From an uncultured Prevotella sp. (GTDB taxonomy: Bacteria > Bacteroidota > Bacteroidia > Bacteroidales > Bacteroidaceae), in NCBI GenBank assembly GCA_900541335.1, contig UQJC01000003.1, positions 56,129 through 120,128 on the forward strand: a DNA stretch of 64,000 nt. The letters run 5' to 3'. A model generated the notes under the pieces. The model saw only the letters and a program-made list of their open reading frames with translations, ran no database searches and was not told where the DNA came from. This document shows, in pieces, positions 16,818 to 25,816 of this stretch. The stretch's first letter is position 1. Each line of letters starts with the position of its first letter. A program made the position numbers and the translations under genes.

Positions 16818-17579
16818 ATGAAATTTATCTCTTGGAATGTAAACGGTCTCCGTGCCTGTGATGGTAAAGGATTCCGCGAATATTTTGCTAAACTGGATGC
16901 AGATTTCTTCTGTTTGCAAGAAACGAAGATGCAACCCGGACAATTGGATATAGCATTTGACGGTTACCGTTCGTACTGGAATTCGGCTGAAAAGAAAGGC
17001 TATTCGGGTACGGCCATCTTTACGCGTCACGAGCCTTTGTCGGTGACTTACGGACTGGGCATAGAAGAACATGACCACGAAGGACGGGTCATTACACTCG
17101 AAATGCCCGACTTCTTTTTGGTTACGGTCTATACGCCCAATTCACAAGACGGTTTGCGCAGACTGGATTACCGCATGACCTGGGAGGATGCCTTCCGTGC
17201 CTATTTACAGCAGCTTGATCAACAGAAACCCGTGATTGTCTGTGGAGACTTGAACGTAGCGCACCGTGAAATAGACTTGAAGAACCCGAAGACCAACCGT
17301 AAAAATGCGGGTTTCACGGACGAAGAACGTGCGAAGTTCGGTGAACTGCTGGCAGCAGGTTTTACGGATTCCTTCCGTTACTTCTATCCGGACTTAGAGG
17401 AAGCTTACTCCTGGTGGTCGTACCGATTTAAGGCACGCGAGAAGAATGCGGGTTGGCGTATTGACTATTTCTTAGTGTCCAACCGCTTGACAGACAAGTT
17501 GACGGGCGCGGCTATTCACTCGGAAGTGTATGGCTCGGATCACTGTCCCGTTGAGGTAATGATAGACTTGGATAAATAA
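16818..17579 (+). CDS. xth: Exodeoxyribonuclease III
   Basis: A 253-residue AP endonuclease/3'-exonuclease of the ExoIII class, acting in base-excision repair. Start at ATG 16818 (MKFISWNVNGLRA). The metal-binding Glu35 is in CLQETKM, catalytic Asp/Asn in GDLNVAH near residue 148, and the C-terminal SDHCPVEV holds the catalytic Asp-His pair. The RIDYFLVS and WWSYRF segments fit ExoIII. Length is normal. It stands as a single gene between the DUF1573 gene (divergent) and sppA. Confidence 0.95.
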   Translation: MKFISWNVNGLRACDGKGFREYFAKLDADFFCLQETKMQPGQLDIAFDGYRSYWNSAEKKGYSGTAIFTRHEPLSVTYGLGIEEHDHEGRVITLEMPDFFLVTVYTPNSQDGLRRLDYRMTWEDAFRAYLQQLDQQKPVIVCGDLNVAHREIDLKNPKTNRKNAGFTDEERAKFGELLAAGFTDSFRYFYPDLEEAYSWWSYRFKAREKNAGWRIDYFLVSNRLTDKLTGAAIHSEVYGSDHCPVEVMIDLDK

Positions 17580-17688
17580 ATGAGACCATCCGTAGCCGAA
17601 GGGATACCCGATAGAATGGGAGAGGGCTTGACGCTCTCAACCATGGCGGTATTTCTACCTCCTACTTTATAACCTAAAACAAACCACA

Positions 17689-19458
17689 ATGAAAGAATTC
17701 TTCAAATATGTATTGGCAACCGTTGTCGGTATCCTAGCCGTGACGGCATTTGCAGGCTTTATGAGTCTGGTGATGTTAGCCTCCATTGCCTTAAGCGGTA
17801 ATAGTAAACCGGTAGTGAAAGACGGAAGTGTATTGCGCATTTCGCTCAGTGGACAAATAGCCGAGCGCGTGGTGGATAATCCCTTCCAAAAACTGATGGG
17901 CAACAAGGCTCTGCAACAGCAGGGACTGGAAGATATGCTGAAGGCTATTAGCGTGGCACAAACTAAGGACGAGGTCAAGGGTATCTACCTGGAAGCTGGA
18001 GCCATGGCCGCAGACTTTGCAGCCTTGGAGGAATTGCGCAAGGCTTTGCAGGAGTTTAAAAAGCAAAGTGGTAAGTTTGTCGTGGCTTATGGTGACATCT
18101 ATACGCAGGGAGCCTACTATGTTGCTTCGGTTGCCGACAAAATCTACTTGAACCAAACGGGTATGATTGATTGGCACGGTATCGCTTCGCAACCCATCTT
18201 CTACAAGGATTTGCTCGACAAGGTCGGGGTAAAGATGCAGGTTTTTCGCGTGGGTACGTACAAGAGTTTTGTAGAACCCTATGTGCTGACCCAAATGAGT
18301 GACGCCAATCGCCAACAGACTCAGTCGTTTATTGATGACATTTGGGGCGTGATTACGCGCGACGTGGCGGCTTCGCGTAAGGTAAAAGCAGACAGCCTGA
18401 ATGCGTATGCTGATCGGTACACGATTTTTACAGACACGAAGAACTATGTAAAATATCGCTTGGTAGACTCACTGACCTATGCAGACGGACTCCGCGACCA
18501 GCTTCGTGCACTGAGTGGGCAGGACCAGGTGAACTTTGTGGAACCCGCAGTGTTGGCCCAACTGGAAACACCTAAATCGAGTGACAACGAGGTAGCGGTG
18601 TACTATGCCGAAGGAGGTATTGTAGACGAAGCTTCCCGCTCACCGCTCGGTTCGGGCGAATCCGAAATCGTGGGTAGTAAGGTGGTACGCGACTTAGACG
18701 CATTGGCCAACGATGAAGCTGTTAAAGCTGTGGTACTCCGTATCAATTCAGGGGGTGGCAGTGCGTTTGCTTCCGAACAAATGTGGCGTGCCATCCAGTT
18801 GCTCAAGAAGAAAAAGCCCGTAGTGGTATCGATGGGCGGTATGGCGGCTTCGGGAGGTTACTATATGTCCTGTGGAGCGAATCAGATCTTTGCAGAACAA
18901 ACGACCCTGACTGGCAGCATCGGTATCTTTGGCATGGTGCCCGACGCTTCGGGACTGTTGACCGACAAACTGGGACTGCACTTTGATGTAGTAAAAACCA
19001 ATCAGGCTTCGGACTTCGGCGCAATGGGACGTCCGTTCTATCCCGCAGAGTCGGCAGCTATGCAAGCCTATGTAGACCGAGGTTACAAACTCTTCCTTCA
19101 GCGTGTGGCCGCTGGTCGTGGTATGAAGGTAGAGGAAGTTGACCGCATTGCGCAAGGTCGTGTGTGGACCGGTCAGCAGGCCTTGAAACATAAACTCGTA
19201 GACCAACTCGGTACGCTGGATGAGGCTATCAAAGCGGCGGCAAAGTTGGCAAAGGTAACGGATTACGCTACGACAACCTATCCGGGCAAACCGTCGTGGA
19301 TGGACCAGCTGATGGATGTGACGGCAGGGGACGATTACCTCGAATCCAAACTCCGTACGACGCTGGGTGTGTATTACGAACCCTTGCGCTTTGTTAGTAC
19401 GCAATCGGCTTATCCGATCTTGCAGGCACGCATCTTCTTTGAGCCGAACCTGAAGTAA
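17689..19458 (+). CDS. sppA: Signal peptide peptidase SppA, 67-kDa type
   Basis: A 589-residue membrane-bound serine protease that degrades cleaved signal peptides. One N-terminal transmembrane helix spans about residues 6-36. The molecule is the long two-domain (67K) form with tandem S49 folds. The catalytic Ser/Lys dyad is Ser388 in MAASGGYYMS and Lys192 in VGTYKSFVEPY. GSIGIFG and GRVWTGQQA motifs are present. It is the first gene of the sppA-lpxK-purine nucleoside phosphorylase run, an order common in Bacteroidales. Confidence 0.95.
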   Translation: MKEFFKYVLATVVGILAVTAFAGFMSLVMLASIALSGNSKPVVKDGSVLRISLSGQIAERVVDNPFQKLMGNKALQQQGLEDMLKAISVAQTKDEVKGIYLEAGAMAADFAALEELRKALQEFKKQSGKFVVAYGDIYTQGAYYVASVADKIYLNQTGMIDWHGIASQPIFYKDLLDKVGVKMQVFRVGTYKSFVEPYVLTQMSDANRQQTQSFIDDIWGVITRDVAASRKVKADSLNAYADRYTIFTDTKNYVKYRLVDSLTYADGLRDQLRALSGQDQVNFVEPAVLAQLETPKSSDNEVAVYYAEGGIVDEASRSPLGSGESEIVGSKVVRDLDALANDEAVKAVVLRINSGGGSAFASEQMWRAIQLLKKKKPVVVSMGGMAASGGYYMSCGANQIFAEQTTLTGSIGIFGMVPDASGLLTDKLGLHFDVVKTNQASDFGAMGRPFYPAESAAMQAYVDRGYKLFLQRVAAGRGMKVEEVDRIAQGRVWTGQQALKHKLVDQLGTLDEAIKAAAKLAKVTDYATTTYPGKPSWMDQLMDVTAGDDYLESKLRTTLGVYYEPLRFVSTQSAYPILQARIFFEPNLK

Positions 19459-19530
19459 GTTCGCATCGTTCTTGCGCAGGTTCTGCTGATTCTCTCTCAT
19501 CTTTTCTCATTCTCTAACTTCTTTCCCGAT

Positions 19531-20616
19531 ATGGCTTTCCTTCCTCTTCTCACAGCACCGCTATCCCTCCTTTGGGGCACAGTTTCCTGGGTGCGCGGTA
19601 AATGCTTTGACTGGGGATGGTTGCCTTCCACGTCTTTTCCTTTGCCCGTTATCTGTGTGGGCAATCTGGCTGTGGGCGGTACGGGGAAGACTCCCCACGT
19701 GGAATACCTGCTTCGCATGCTTCATGGCGAAGGTTACCGTGTAGCCATGTTGTCGCGTGGGTATGGGCGAAAGTCCAAGGGGTTTCGCTGGGTGCAAGCT
19801 GAGAGTACGGCCCGTGAGGTGGGAGACGAACCGTTGCAGATGGCACGCAACTGTCCTTTTGCAACAGTTGCGGTCTGTGAACACCGTGTGGAAGGCATCC
19901 GGCAATTGTTGGCCAGTAAATGTCCGCCGCAGGTCATTGTGCTCGATGACGCTTACCAACACCGGTATGTGCGGGCAGGACTGAATATCCTCTTGACCGA
20001 TGCTTCACGCCTGTATACTCAAGATCACCTCTTGCCTTGGGGACGGCTTCGCGAATCAGCTGCGGCAGCCCGACGGGCAGATGTGGTCATTGTTACGAAA
20101 TGTCAGTCGGGACAGTATCCGCCGCTTGCGGTGGAAGCGTACCAGCAACTCTATTACAGCGAAATCATTTATGCTTCTCCTTATCCGCTTGTGGGCAAAG
20201 CCCCGACGGTTGCTCCGTCAGTGAAAGGCAGGCGGGTGCTTCTGGTGGTAGGTATTGCCAATCCTGCGCCGTTGCGCCGTTACCTGGAAGCACAAGGTGT
20301 GAAACAAATCGAGGTGCTTGCCTTCCCCGATCACCATCGGTTTGGTGAGGCCGATGCCCGCCAAATGACGGCACGCTGGGAATCCCTGCTTGAAGCTGCC
20401 GGCACAGACGAGGTTTCACCCTGGGTGATGACCACCCAAAAGGATGCTACGCGGTTGCATGAATTGCTCCCGTTGCTTCCTCCTTCTTTTCAACAATCCG
20501 TTTACGTGCAACCAATCACCGTAGAGGTGAAGGATGTGCAACGTCAAACACATACATTCCAACAAAAGATTATCAACTATGTTATCGAAAATTCAAGAAA
20601 CTGCTGCATGGATTAA
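19531..20616 (+). CDS. lpxK: Tetraacyldisaccharide 4'-kinase
   Basis: A 361-residue inner-membrane kinase that phosphorylates the 4' position of the lipid A disaccharide precursor. The P-loop is GGTGKT at 49-54 (VGNLAVGGTGKTPH). LSRGYGRKS and the DDAYQHR motif are LpxK hallmarks. Length is in the upper normal range. The last 38 bp overlap the next gene, so translation of the two may be coupled. The leader (about 19480-19530) is pyrimidine-rich. Confidence 0.95.
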   Translation: MAFLPLLTAPLSLLWGTVSWVRGKCFDWGWLPSTSFPLPVICVGNLAVGGTGKTPHVEYLLRMLHGEGYRVAMLSRGYGRKSKGFRWVQAESTAREVGDEPLQMARNCPFATVAVCEHRVEGIRQLLASKCPPQVIVLDDAYQHRYVRAGLNILLTDASRLYTQDHLLPWGRLRESAAAARRADVVIVTKCQSGQYPPLAVEAYQQLYYSEIIYASPYPLVGKAPTVAPSVKGRRVLLVVGIANPAPLRRYLEAQGVKQIEVLAFPDHHRFGEADARQMTARWESLLEAAGTDEVSPWVMTTQKDATRLHELLPLLPPSFQQSVYVQPITVEVKDVQRQTHTFQQKIINYVIENSRNCCMD

Positions 20617-21391
20617 GCAGCACACCGCCATGCGTCCGCTTACAGCCATTGTATTGGGTACAGGTTTGGGCCGTTTGGCAGCTGAGATAGAAGTCGTAGA
20701 CGAGTTTCCTTATCAGGATATTCCTAACTTCCCAGTGTCAACCGTCGAAGGGCATTCCGGCAAATTGATATTCGGCCGTCTCGGTGGTAAGGATGTGATG
20801 GCACTCCAGGGCCGTTTCCATTACTACGAAGGTTACGACATGAAGCAGGTAACCTTCCCCGTACGTGTGATGTATGAACTGGGCATCAAGAATCTCTTTG
20901 TGAGCAACGCTTCGGGTGGTATGAACCCTGACTTTGAGATTGGTGACCTCATGTTGATTACAGATCACATTAACTTCATGCCCGAACACCCGCTTCATGG
21001 TCCGAACTTCCCCACGGGTCCCCGTTTCCCGGATATGCACGAGGCCTACGACCATGAGTTCTTGGATATGGCGCGTGCCATTGCCAAGGAACAGGGCATC
21101 CGCACGGTAGAGGGCGTTTACTTGGCAACGCAGGGACCGACGTTTGAGACTCCCGCCGAATACAAGATGTATCGCATCTTTGGTGCCGATGCAGTCGGTA
21201 TGTCCACAGTTCCCGAAGTTATTGTAGCTCACCACTGTGGCATCCGTGTCTTTGGTATCAGTATCATTACAGACCTCGGTGTAGAAGGTAAGATTGTCGA
21301 AGTGAGCCACGAAGAAGTACAACGTGCTGCTAACGAGGTGCAGCCGCTGATGGCTTCCATCTTCCGCGAGATGGTACGTCGTATCGACTAA
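20579..21391 (+). CDS. punA: Purine nucleoside phosphorylase (PNP family I)
   Basis: A 270-residue trimeric-type purine nucleoside phosphorylase for inosine and guanosine salvage. The ATG at 20579 gives the expected N-terminus (MLSKIQETAAWIKQHT); a longer reading would extend further into lpxK. Motifs: GTGLG near 32, RFHYYEGY (substrate/phosphate binding), NASGGMN, and TQGPTFETPAEY plus GADAVGMSTVPEV. Length fits family I. It is followed by a strong bidirectional terminator. Confidence 0.95.
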   Translation: MLSKIQETAAWIKQHTAMRPLTAIVLGTGLGRLAAEIEVVDEFPYQDIPNFPVSTVEGHSGKLIFGRLGGKDVMALQGRFHYYEGYDMKQVTFPVRVMYELGIKNLFVSNASGGMNPDFEIGDLMLITDHINFMPEHPLHGPNFPTGPRFPDMHEAYDHEFLDMARAIAKEQGIRTVEGVYLATQGPTFETPAEYKMYRIFGADAVGMSTVPEVIVAHHCGIRVFGISIITDLGVEGKIVEVSHEEVQRAANEVQPLMASIFREMVRRID

Positions 21392-21421
21392 CCGACTTAC
21401 ATTCCATCCTCAATCAAACGG

Positions 21422-21459
21422 AAAGAGGCTGGTATCCTATTGGGGTACCAGCCTCTTTT
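21422..21459. terminator. Bidirectional terminator between punA and tyrA
   Basis: A stem of about 15 bp (AAAGAGGCTGGTATCC / GGGTACCAGCCTCTTT) is followed by T on the plus strand and by TTTCC on the minus strand. It separates the convergent genes. Confidence 0.85.
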
Positions 21460-21493
21460 GTGGTTGAGTGTCGTATGAACGAATAAGTATTGG

Positions 21494-22267
21494 TTACTTG
21501 ATATTTTGGCGAATGCGGGTGAGGTAATTGTTGAGTGCCGTTTCGTCTTTTTGGTCAATGATATCGAGCAATTGGGAGAGTTCATCCCGAATGCGAGACA
21601 CTTGACTCCCTGTGCGCGGATTGAAGAGAATTTCGCGGAGCAGGCAATCGTCTTCACCCAACACACCACGGGCAATGTTCATGTGACGCTTGAAGGTCGT
21701 ACCCGGTGCGTCTTGGTGTTTCATAACCGCAGCAAACACGAAGGTGCTGACAAAGGGAATGCTGAGTGAGTAAGCGACCGTCTCGTCGTGTTCGTCGAAG
21801 GTGTATTCACAGATGTGTAAACCCAGGCGGTTATAGAGATCGCGGAAGAAGATGCGGCCCATATAATCCCCTTCGGTAATGATAATTGCATTTTCGTTTT
21901 GCAAGGCACCAAGGTTGGCAAACGTGGGGCCAAACATGGGGTGGGTAGAAACGTAACGCATGCCGCAGGTGGCATAGAACTCCTGCAAGCCAGTCTTGAC
22001 TGAAGCGATGTCGCTCAAGATACACTCACTGGGCAGGTGGGGAATCACGGAGCGGAACACATCGAGGGTGTATTTCAGTGTGACGGCATTGATGACCAAC
22101 TCGGGGCGGAAGGCTTCAATCTCTTCGAAGGTGGTGAAGCGGAGGGTGTTGTACATGAAGCGCAGGCGGCGGGCATCTATGTCGTAAACAGCCGTTTCGT
22201 GATCGAAACTGAGCAGGTCGACAAAGAAAGAACCCATCTTGCCTGCTCCAAGGATGAGAATTCGCAT
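21494..22267 (-). CDS. tyrA: Prephenate dehydrogenase
   Basis: A 257-residue NAD(P)-dependent enzyme converting prephenate to 4-hydroxyphenylpyruvate (tyrosine branch). Start at ATG 22267 (MRILILGAGKMGSFFVDLL); upstream in-frame codons overlap an RNA hairpin and are not used. The Rossmann motif is GAGKMG. SDIASVKTGLQEF, STHPMFGPTFA and LSIPFVSTFVF fit the TyrA catalytic and dimerisation domains. There is no fused chorismate mutase here; that domain is on the neighbouring DAHP synthase. It is the last gene of the attenuated aromatic operon. Confidence 0.9.
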   Translation of the reverse strand: MRILILGAGKMGSFFVDLLSFDHETAVYDIDARRLRFMYNTLRFTTFEEIEAFRPELVINAVTLKYTLDVFRSVIPHLPSECILSDIASVKTGLQEFYATCGMRYVSTHPMFGPTFANLGALQNENAIIITEGDYMGRIFFRDLYNRLGLHICEYTFDEHDETVAYSLSIPFVSTFVFAAVMKHQDAPGTTFKRHMNIARGVLGEDDCLLREILFNPRTGSQVSRIRDELSQLLDIIDQKDETALNNYLTRIRQNIK

Positions 22268-22290
22268 GGGGTAGGGGATTAGGAAGGAGG

Positions 22291-22331
22291 AGAGGGACGG
22301 AAGCCTGACTTGTTTCAGTTCCCGTCCCTCT
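22291..22331 (-). other. Intercistronic RNA hairpin between aroF-type gene and tyrA
   Basis: A 10-bp perfect stem (AGAGGGACGG / CCGTCCCTCT). The tyrA leader then continues as C-rich octamers (CCTAATCC, CCTACCCC) to the ATG. There is no T-run. Confidence 0.5.
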
Positions 22332-22345
22332 ACTCTCAAACAGAT

Positions 22346-23422
22346 TTAGTTATGATTCAGTACGTCCATTTGCTGACGTACACTCTCTTCGTGGATGTTT
22401 TCGAAAACAGCCTTGATAAAGTCGGCAGACATACCGCAGAGTACGCCTTGAGCCCCACGCTTGTAGAGAATCTCCGTGTAGCGGTTGGTCTGAACGACTG
22501 TCATGTCGTGTTCCTTCTTGTATTGACCGATTTCGCGGCTGATGCGCATACGCTTGGCCAACATTTCGATGAGTGCGTTGTCGATCTCATCAATTTGGTG
22601 ACGAAGGGTGTCGAGACTTTCGGTCGATTCGGTAATCTTACGGATAACGAGTTTGTCGAGGATAAAGTCGAGCACATCGGGGGTAACTTGTTGCTTTGCA
22701 TCGCTCCAAGCTGCATCGGGGTTACAGTGGCTTTCAATAATCAATCCGTCAAAGCCAAGATCCATAGCTTGCTGGCAGAGTGGTGCAATGAGTTCGCGCG
22801 CACCGCCAATGTGACTGGGGTCACCGAAGATGGGCAGTCCAGGAATGCGGCGGCGAAGTTCGATGGGAATGTGCCACATCGGGAGGTTGCGGTACAGTCG
22901 TTTTTCGTAAGTAGAGAAACCACGGTGAATGACACCCAAACGCGTGATACCAGCCTGGTTGATACGTTCCAGACCGCCAATCCAGAGTTCGAGGTCAGGA
23001 TTTACCGGATTCTTGACTAAAACAGGGATGTCTGCGCCCTTCAGTGCATCGGCAATTTCTTGCATGGCAAAGGGGTTGGCAACGGTACGTGCACCAATCC
23101 AAAGCAAGTCAATGCCCGCCTTGAGTGCGGCTTCTACGTGTTGGCGGGTAGCCACTTCGGTAGATACCTTCATGCCGAGTTCGCTCTGCACGCGATTGAG
23201 CCACTGAAGGCCTTCTTCACCAATGCCTTCGAAACCTCCGGGCTTGGTACGCGGTTTCCAAATACCGGCACGGAAGAGTTTCACACCTTTGCGAGCCAAC
23301 TGTGTAGCCGTGTTCATTACTTGTTCTTCTGTTTCAGCAGAACAGGGACCGGCAATAATGACCGGACGTTTCATTTCTTCAGCTTCACCGAAGATATGGA
23401 GGGGTTGAAGATTTAATTCCAT
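22346..23422 (-). CDS. Bifunctional DAHP synthase / chorismate mutase
   Basis: This 358-residue fusion catalyses the first step of the shikimate pathway and the chorismate-to-prephenate step. Residues about 1-265 are a type I-beta-like DAHP synthase (IIAGPCSAET, GIWKPRTKPGGFEG, IGARTVANPF, GVIHRGFSTYEK, GDPSHIGG). Residues about 270-355 are an AroQ-type chorismate mutase (LRHQIDEIDNALIEMLAKR, then SREIGQYKKEH). It is the same domain order as B. subtilis-like enzymes but reversed (mutase at the C-terminus). It lies between the aminotransferase and tyrA. Its leader of 125 bp is octamer-periodic. Confidence 0.93.
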   Translation of the reverse strand: MELNLQPLHIFGEAEEMKRPVIIAGPCSAETEEQVMNTATQLARKGVKLFRAGIWKPRTKPGGFEGIGEEGLQWLNRVQSELGMKVSTEVATRQHVEAALKAGIDLLWIGARTVANPFAMQEIADALKGADIPVLVKNPVNPDLELWIGGLERINQAGITRLGVIHRGFSTYEKRLYRNLPMWHIPIELRRRIPGLPIFGDPSHIGGARELIAPLCQQAMDLGFDGLIIESHCNPDAAWSDAKQQVTPDVLDFILDKLVIRKITESTESLDTLRHQIDEIDNALIEMLAKRMRISREIGQYKKEHDMTVVQTNRYTEILYKRGAQGVLCGMSADFIKAVFENIHEESVRQQMDVLNHN

Positions 23423-23547
23423 GATAGGGGATGGGGGTTATGAGGTTATGGGGGATGGGGATGTTGGAATATCGAGAGGTCGAATGATTGCAGTGTTGAA
23501 TTACCACATAGCGACTTACCGATTGACCAATTTGCCGAATGATTTGA
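23423..23547. repeat. 8-bp periodic leader tract before the DAHP synthase gene
   Basis: About 15 octamers in register fill the whole gap between the aminotransferase stop and the DAHP synthase start. Near the start codon they are C-rich on the coding strand (CCTCATAA, CCCCCATC), further away TCG-type (GTCGAATG on plus). Confidence 0.7.
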
Positions 23548-24723
23548 TTAGAACACAGCACGTATTCTTTCGAGTGCTTCAGCCAGTTTATCTTCTTTGG
23601 CACAGAGCGAAATTCGGATGTAGCGTTTACCGTTTGAGCCGAAGATAAAGCCAGGGGTAAGGAAGACACGGGCTTCGTGCAATACCTTTTCGGTTAATTC
23701 TTCGACATCAGTATAGTGTTCAGGAATGCGACCCCACAGGAACATACCTACTTGCTCGGGATCGTACGTACAACCTAAGGTTTCCATAATTTCGCCAGCT
23801 AATTTGCGGCGATGTGCGTAGACCACCATGTTGGCCTGCTGGTGCCACTCGTCACTGTTGGCGTATGCCTGGGCGGCAGCCAATTGAAGCGGGCGGAAGG
23901 TACCCGAGTCAATGTTGCTCTTGACCTTCAGAATCCAACTGACAAAGGTGGCATTGGTAGCAAGCATACCGACACGCCAACCCGGCATGTTGTGGCTTTT
24001 GCTCATCGAATTAAATTCAATGCAACAATCCTTGGCACCCGGAATTTGCAGAATGCTCAAATGTTCCTTGCCTAAGATAAAGCTATAGGGATTGTCGTTG
24101 ACGACCACAATCGAATGACGGCGGGCAAAGTCTACGAGTTTTTCCAACGTTTCACGGCGGGCAGCTGCACCTGTCGGCATGTTGGGATAGTTTGTCCACA
24201 TCAGCTTGACACCGCTAAGGTCCATCTGTTCGAGTGCTTCAAAGTCTGGTTGCCAACCGTTTTCAGGGGTGAGGTCGTAATTGACAATTTCACAACCAAG
24301 CAGTTTAGACAAGGACGTGTAGGTGGGATACCCCGGGTTGGGGACCAGAACCTTTTCGCCCGGATTGACAAAAGCCAGTGTGGTATGAAGGATGCCCTCC
24401 TTCGAACCGATCAGCGGTTGAATTTCAGTCTGCGGATTGAGTTCCACACCAAACCAACGTTGGTAAAATCCAGCCATCGCTTGGCGTAACTGCGGGATAC
24501 CAGCAGTGGGTTGGTAACCGTGTGCATCGGGTTTGCGTGCTTCCTGGCAGAGCGTTTCAATGGTTTCGTCAGAAGGAGGCATATCCGGACTACCGATGGC
24601 CAGCGAAATAATGTTCTTTCCTTCTGCATTCATTTGGGCTACTTCCTTTCCTTTTCGAGAGAAGTAGTATTCAGATACCGACTGCAAGCGGTCAGCCGGT
24701 TGAATGTTTATTAAGTCTTGCAT
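23548..24723 (-). CDS. Class I/II aminotransferase, probably aromatic
   Basis: A 391-residue fold-type I PLP enzyme. The PLP lysine is Lys242 (NSMSKSHNMPGWRVG). Other motifs are GSPDMPPS near 44, NPGYPTY near 129, TNYPNMPTGA near 177 and NDNPYSF near 209. The substrate is not fixed by the motifs; LL-DAP, alanine or aspartate aminotransferases look alike. Its place directly downstream of prephenate dehydratase (36-bp gap) and upstream of the DAHP synthase argues for transamination of phenylpyruvate or hydroxyphenylpyruvate. Confidence 0.88.
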   Translation of the reverse strand: MQDLINIQPADRLQSVSEYYFSRKGKEVAQMNAEGKNIISLAIGSPDMPPSDETIETLCQEARKPDAHGYQPTAGIPQLRQAMAGFYQRWFGVELNPQTEIQPLIGSKEGILHTTLAFVNPGEKVLVPNPGYPTYTSLSKLLGCEIVNYDLTPENGWQPDFEALEQMDLSGVKLMWTNYPNMPTGAAARRETLEKLVDFARRHSIVVVNDNPYSFILGKEHLSILQIPGAKDCCIEFNSMSKSHNMPGWRVGMLATNATFVSWILKVKSNIDSGTFRPLQLAAAQAYANSDEWHQQANMVVYAHRRKLAGEIMETLGCTYDPEQVGMFLWGRIPEHYTDVEELTEKVLHEARVFLTPGFIFGSNGKRYIRISLCAKEDKLAEALERIRAVF

Positions 24724-24758
24724 GTTAGTTTACAGTAAACAGTAAAGAGGGCCGTATA

Positions 24759-25589
24759 TTACTTTCCAGTGTATTCACCTAAAATCTTCAGTTCGCGCAA
24801 CAATGGGCGTACTGCATCAATGCTCTGGCGGTAACGTACGTAGTCATCGTAAGTCACGTCGACATAGAAAAGGTATTCCCATTCGCGTCCGATAATGGGC
24901 AGTGACTGAATTTTGGTCAGGTTGATCTTATAGAAGGAGAAGATGCTCAAAACCTGCGAGAGCGAACCTTCTTCGTGTGGGAGAGCAAAGACAATGCTAC
25001 TCTTGTTCGTCTTGTGTACATCGCGTTGCTTGTCAGCAGCCCAAGGGTCGCTCAACAGCAGAAAGCGTGTGTAATTGTGTTTGTTATCTTCAATGCGATT
25101 TTCCAACACCTTCATGCCGTAAAGAGGAGCAGCCCCGGCGTGACAGATCGCAGCATGACCGCGCAACTGTTTTCGGCTAATCATTTCCGCCGCTCCCGCC
25201 GTGTCTTCTACTTCGACCAATTTCATCGACGGATGTTGGCTTAGGAAGTTGCGGCACTGCATCAAGGCAACGGGGTGAGAATTGACCTCTGTAATCGTGT
25301 CCCAGTCGTCTTCGGGAAGACACATAATGCTGTGTTCGATGTGGAGTTTGTGTTCACCGATGATGGTCATACCACTTTCGCGTAACAATTCGTAGTTGTG
25401 AAGCAAACTACCCGCGATGGTGTTTTCGATAGCCATCAGTCCGAGGCGGGAATAGTCATCGCGCATTTCTCGAAAGATGCCTTCAAAGGTGTTGCAACAA
25501 ATGAGTTCGATCTCGTCGTTGGCAAAATACTGATGAGCGGCGATATCGTGAAAGGAACCGTGGATTCCCTGAATTGCGATCTTCTTCAT
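24759..25589 (-). CDS. pheA: Prephenate dehydratase
   Basis: A 276-residue monofunctional enzyme giving phenylpyruvate. The ATG at 25589 (MKKIAIQGIHGSFHDIA) is the first after the attenuator. The catalytic domain shows GSFHDIAAHQYF, NTIAGSLLHNYELL and the conserved TRF (NYTRFLLLS). A C-terminal ACT domain (about 190-270) shows ALPHEEGSLSQVL and INLTKIQSLPI, where the canonical Phe-binding ESRP is replaced by QSLP. Feedback inhibition by Phe may therefore be weak or different (inference). It heads the aromatic operon and is preceded by a Phe-rich leader peptide and intrinsic terminator. Confidence 0.95.
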   Translation of the reverse strand: MKKIAIQGIHGSFHDIAAHQYFANDEIELICCNTFEGIFREMRDDYSRLGLMAIENTIAGSLLHNYELLRESGMTIIGEHKLHIEHSIMCLPEDDWDTITEVNSHPVALMQCRNFLSQHPSMKLVEVEDTAGAAEMISRKQLRGHAAICHAGAAPLYGMKVLENRIEDNKHNYTRFLLLSDPWAADKQRDVHKTNKSSIVFALPHEEGSLSQVLSIFSFYKINLTKIQSLPIIGREWEYLFYVDVTYDDYVRYRQSIDAVRPLLRELKILGEYTGK

Positions 25590-25650
25590 GAGAGCAAATA
25601 GCAAGATACGTCGAAGCGTATCTGAATAAAATATGTAGTTGGAATAAAAG

Positions 25651-25687
25651 AAGAAGTCCCGCAACCTCTACGGTAGCGGGACTTCTT
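25651..25687 (-). terminator. Attenuator terminator of the pheA operon
   Basis: A perfect 12-bp stem (AAGAAGTCCCGC / GCGGGACTTCTT, 13-nt loop) is followed on the minus strand by CTTTTATT. It lies 61 nt before pheA. A competing 7-bp antiterminator is available: AGCGGGA (plus 25724-25730) pairs with TCCCGCT (plus 25675-25681), which includes most of the first terminator arm. A third hairpin (CTTTACT-GGACA-AGTAAAG, 25729-25747) overlaps the antiterminator. Confidence 0.85.
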
Positions 25688-25701
25688 TATGAATTGTCAA
25701 G

Positions 25702-25785
25702 TTATTGATGTTGGCATACGACTTCCCGCTTTACTTGTCCAGTAAAGTAAAAGAAAAAGCAGAAATAAAAGAATGCAGACATCAT
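25702..25785 (-). CDS. Phe/Tyr-rich attenuator leader peptide of the pheA operon
   Basis: This 27-residue ORF starts with two ATG codons and runs MMSAFFYFCFFFYFT, then a polar tail ending VVCQHQ. It has seven Phe and two Tyr codons within residues 5-14. It is located 14 nt ahead of the antiterminator strand, between a good -7 promoter box and the terminator. The layout matches enteric pheL leaders: ribosome stalling at Phe codons would free AGCGGGA to form the antiterminator, while full translation covers it and lets the terminator form. The mechanism is inferred from sequence. Confidence 0.88.
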   Translation of the reverse strand: MMSAFFYFCFFFYFTGQVKREVVCQHQ

Positions 25786-25816
25786 AATGTAGTCAGGAAA
25801 ATGAAGATTACGGCGG

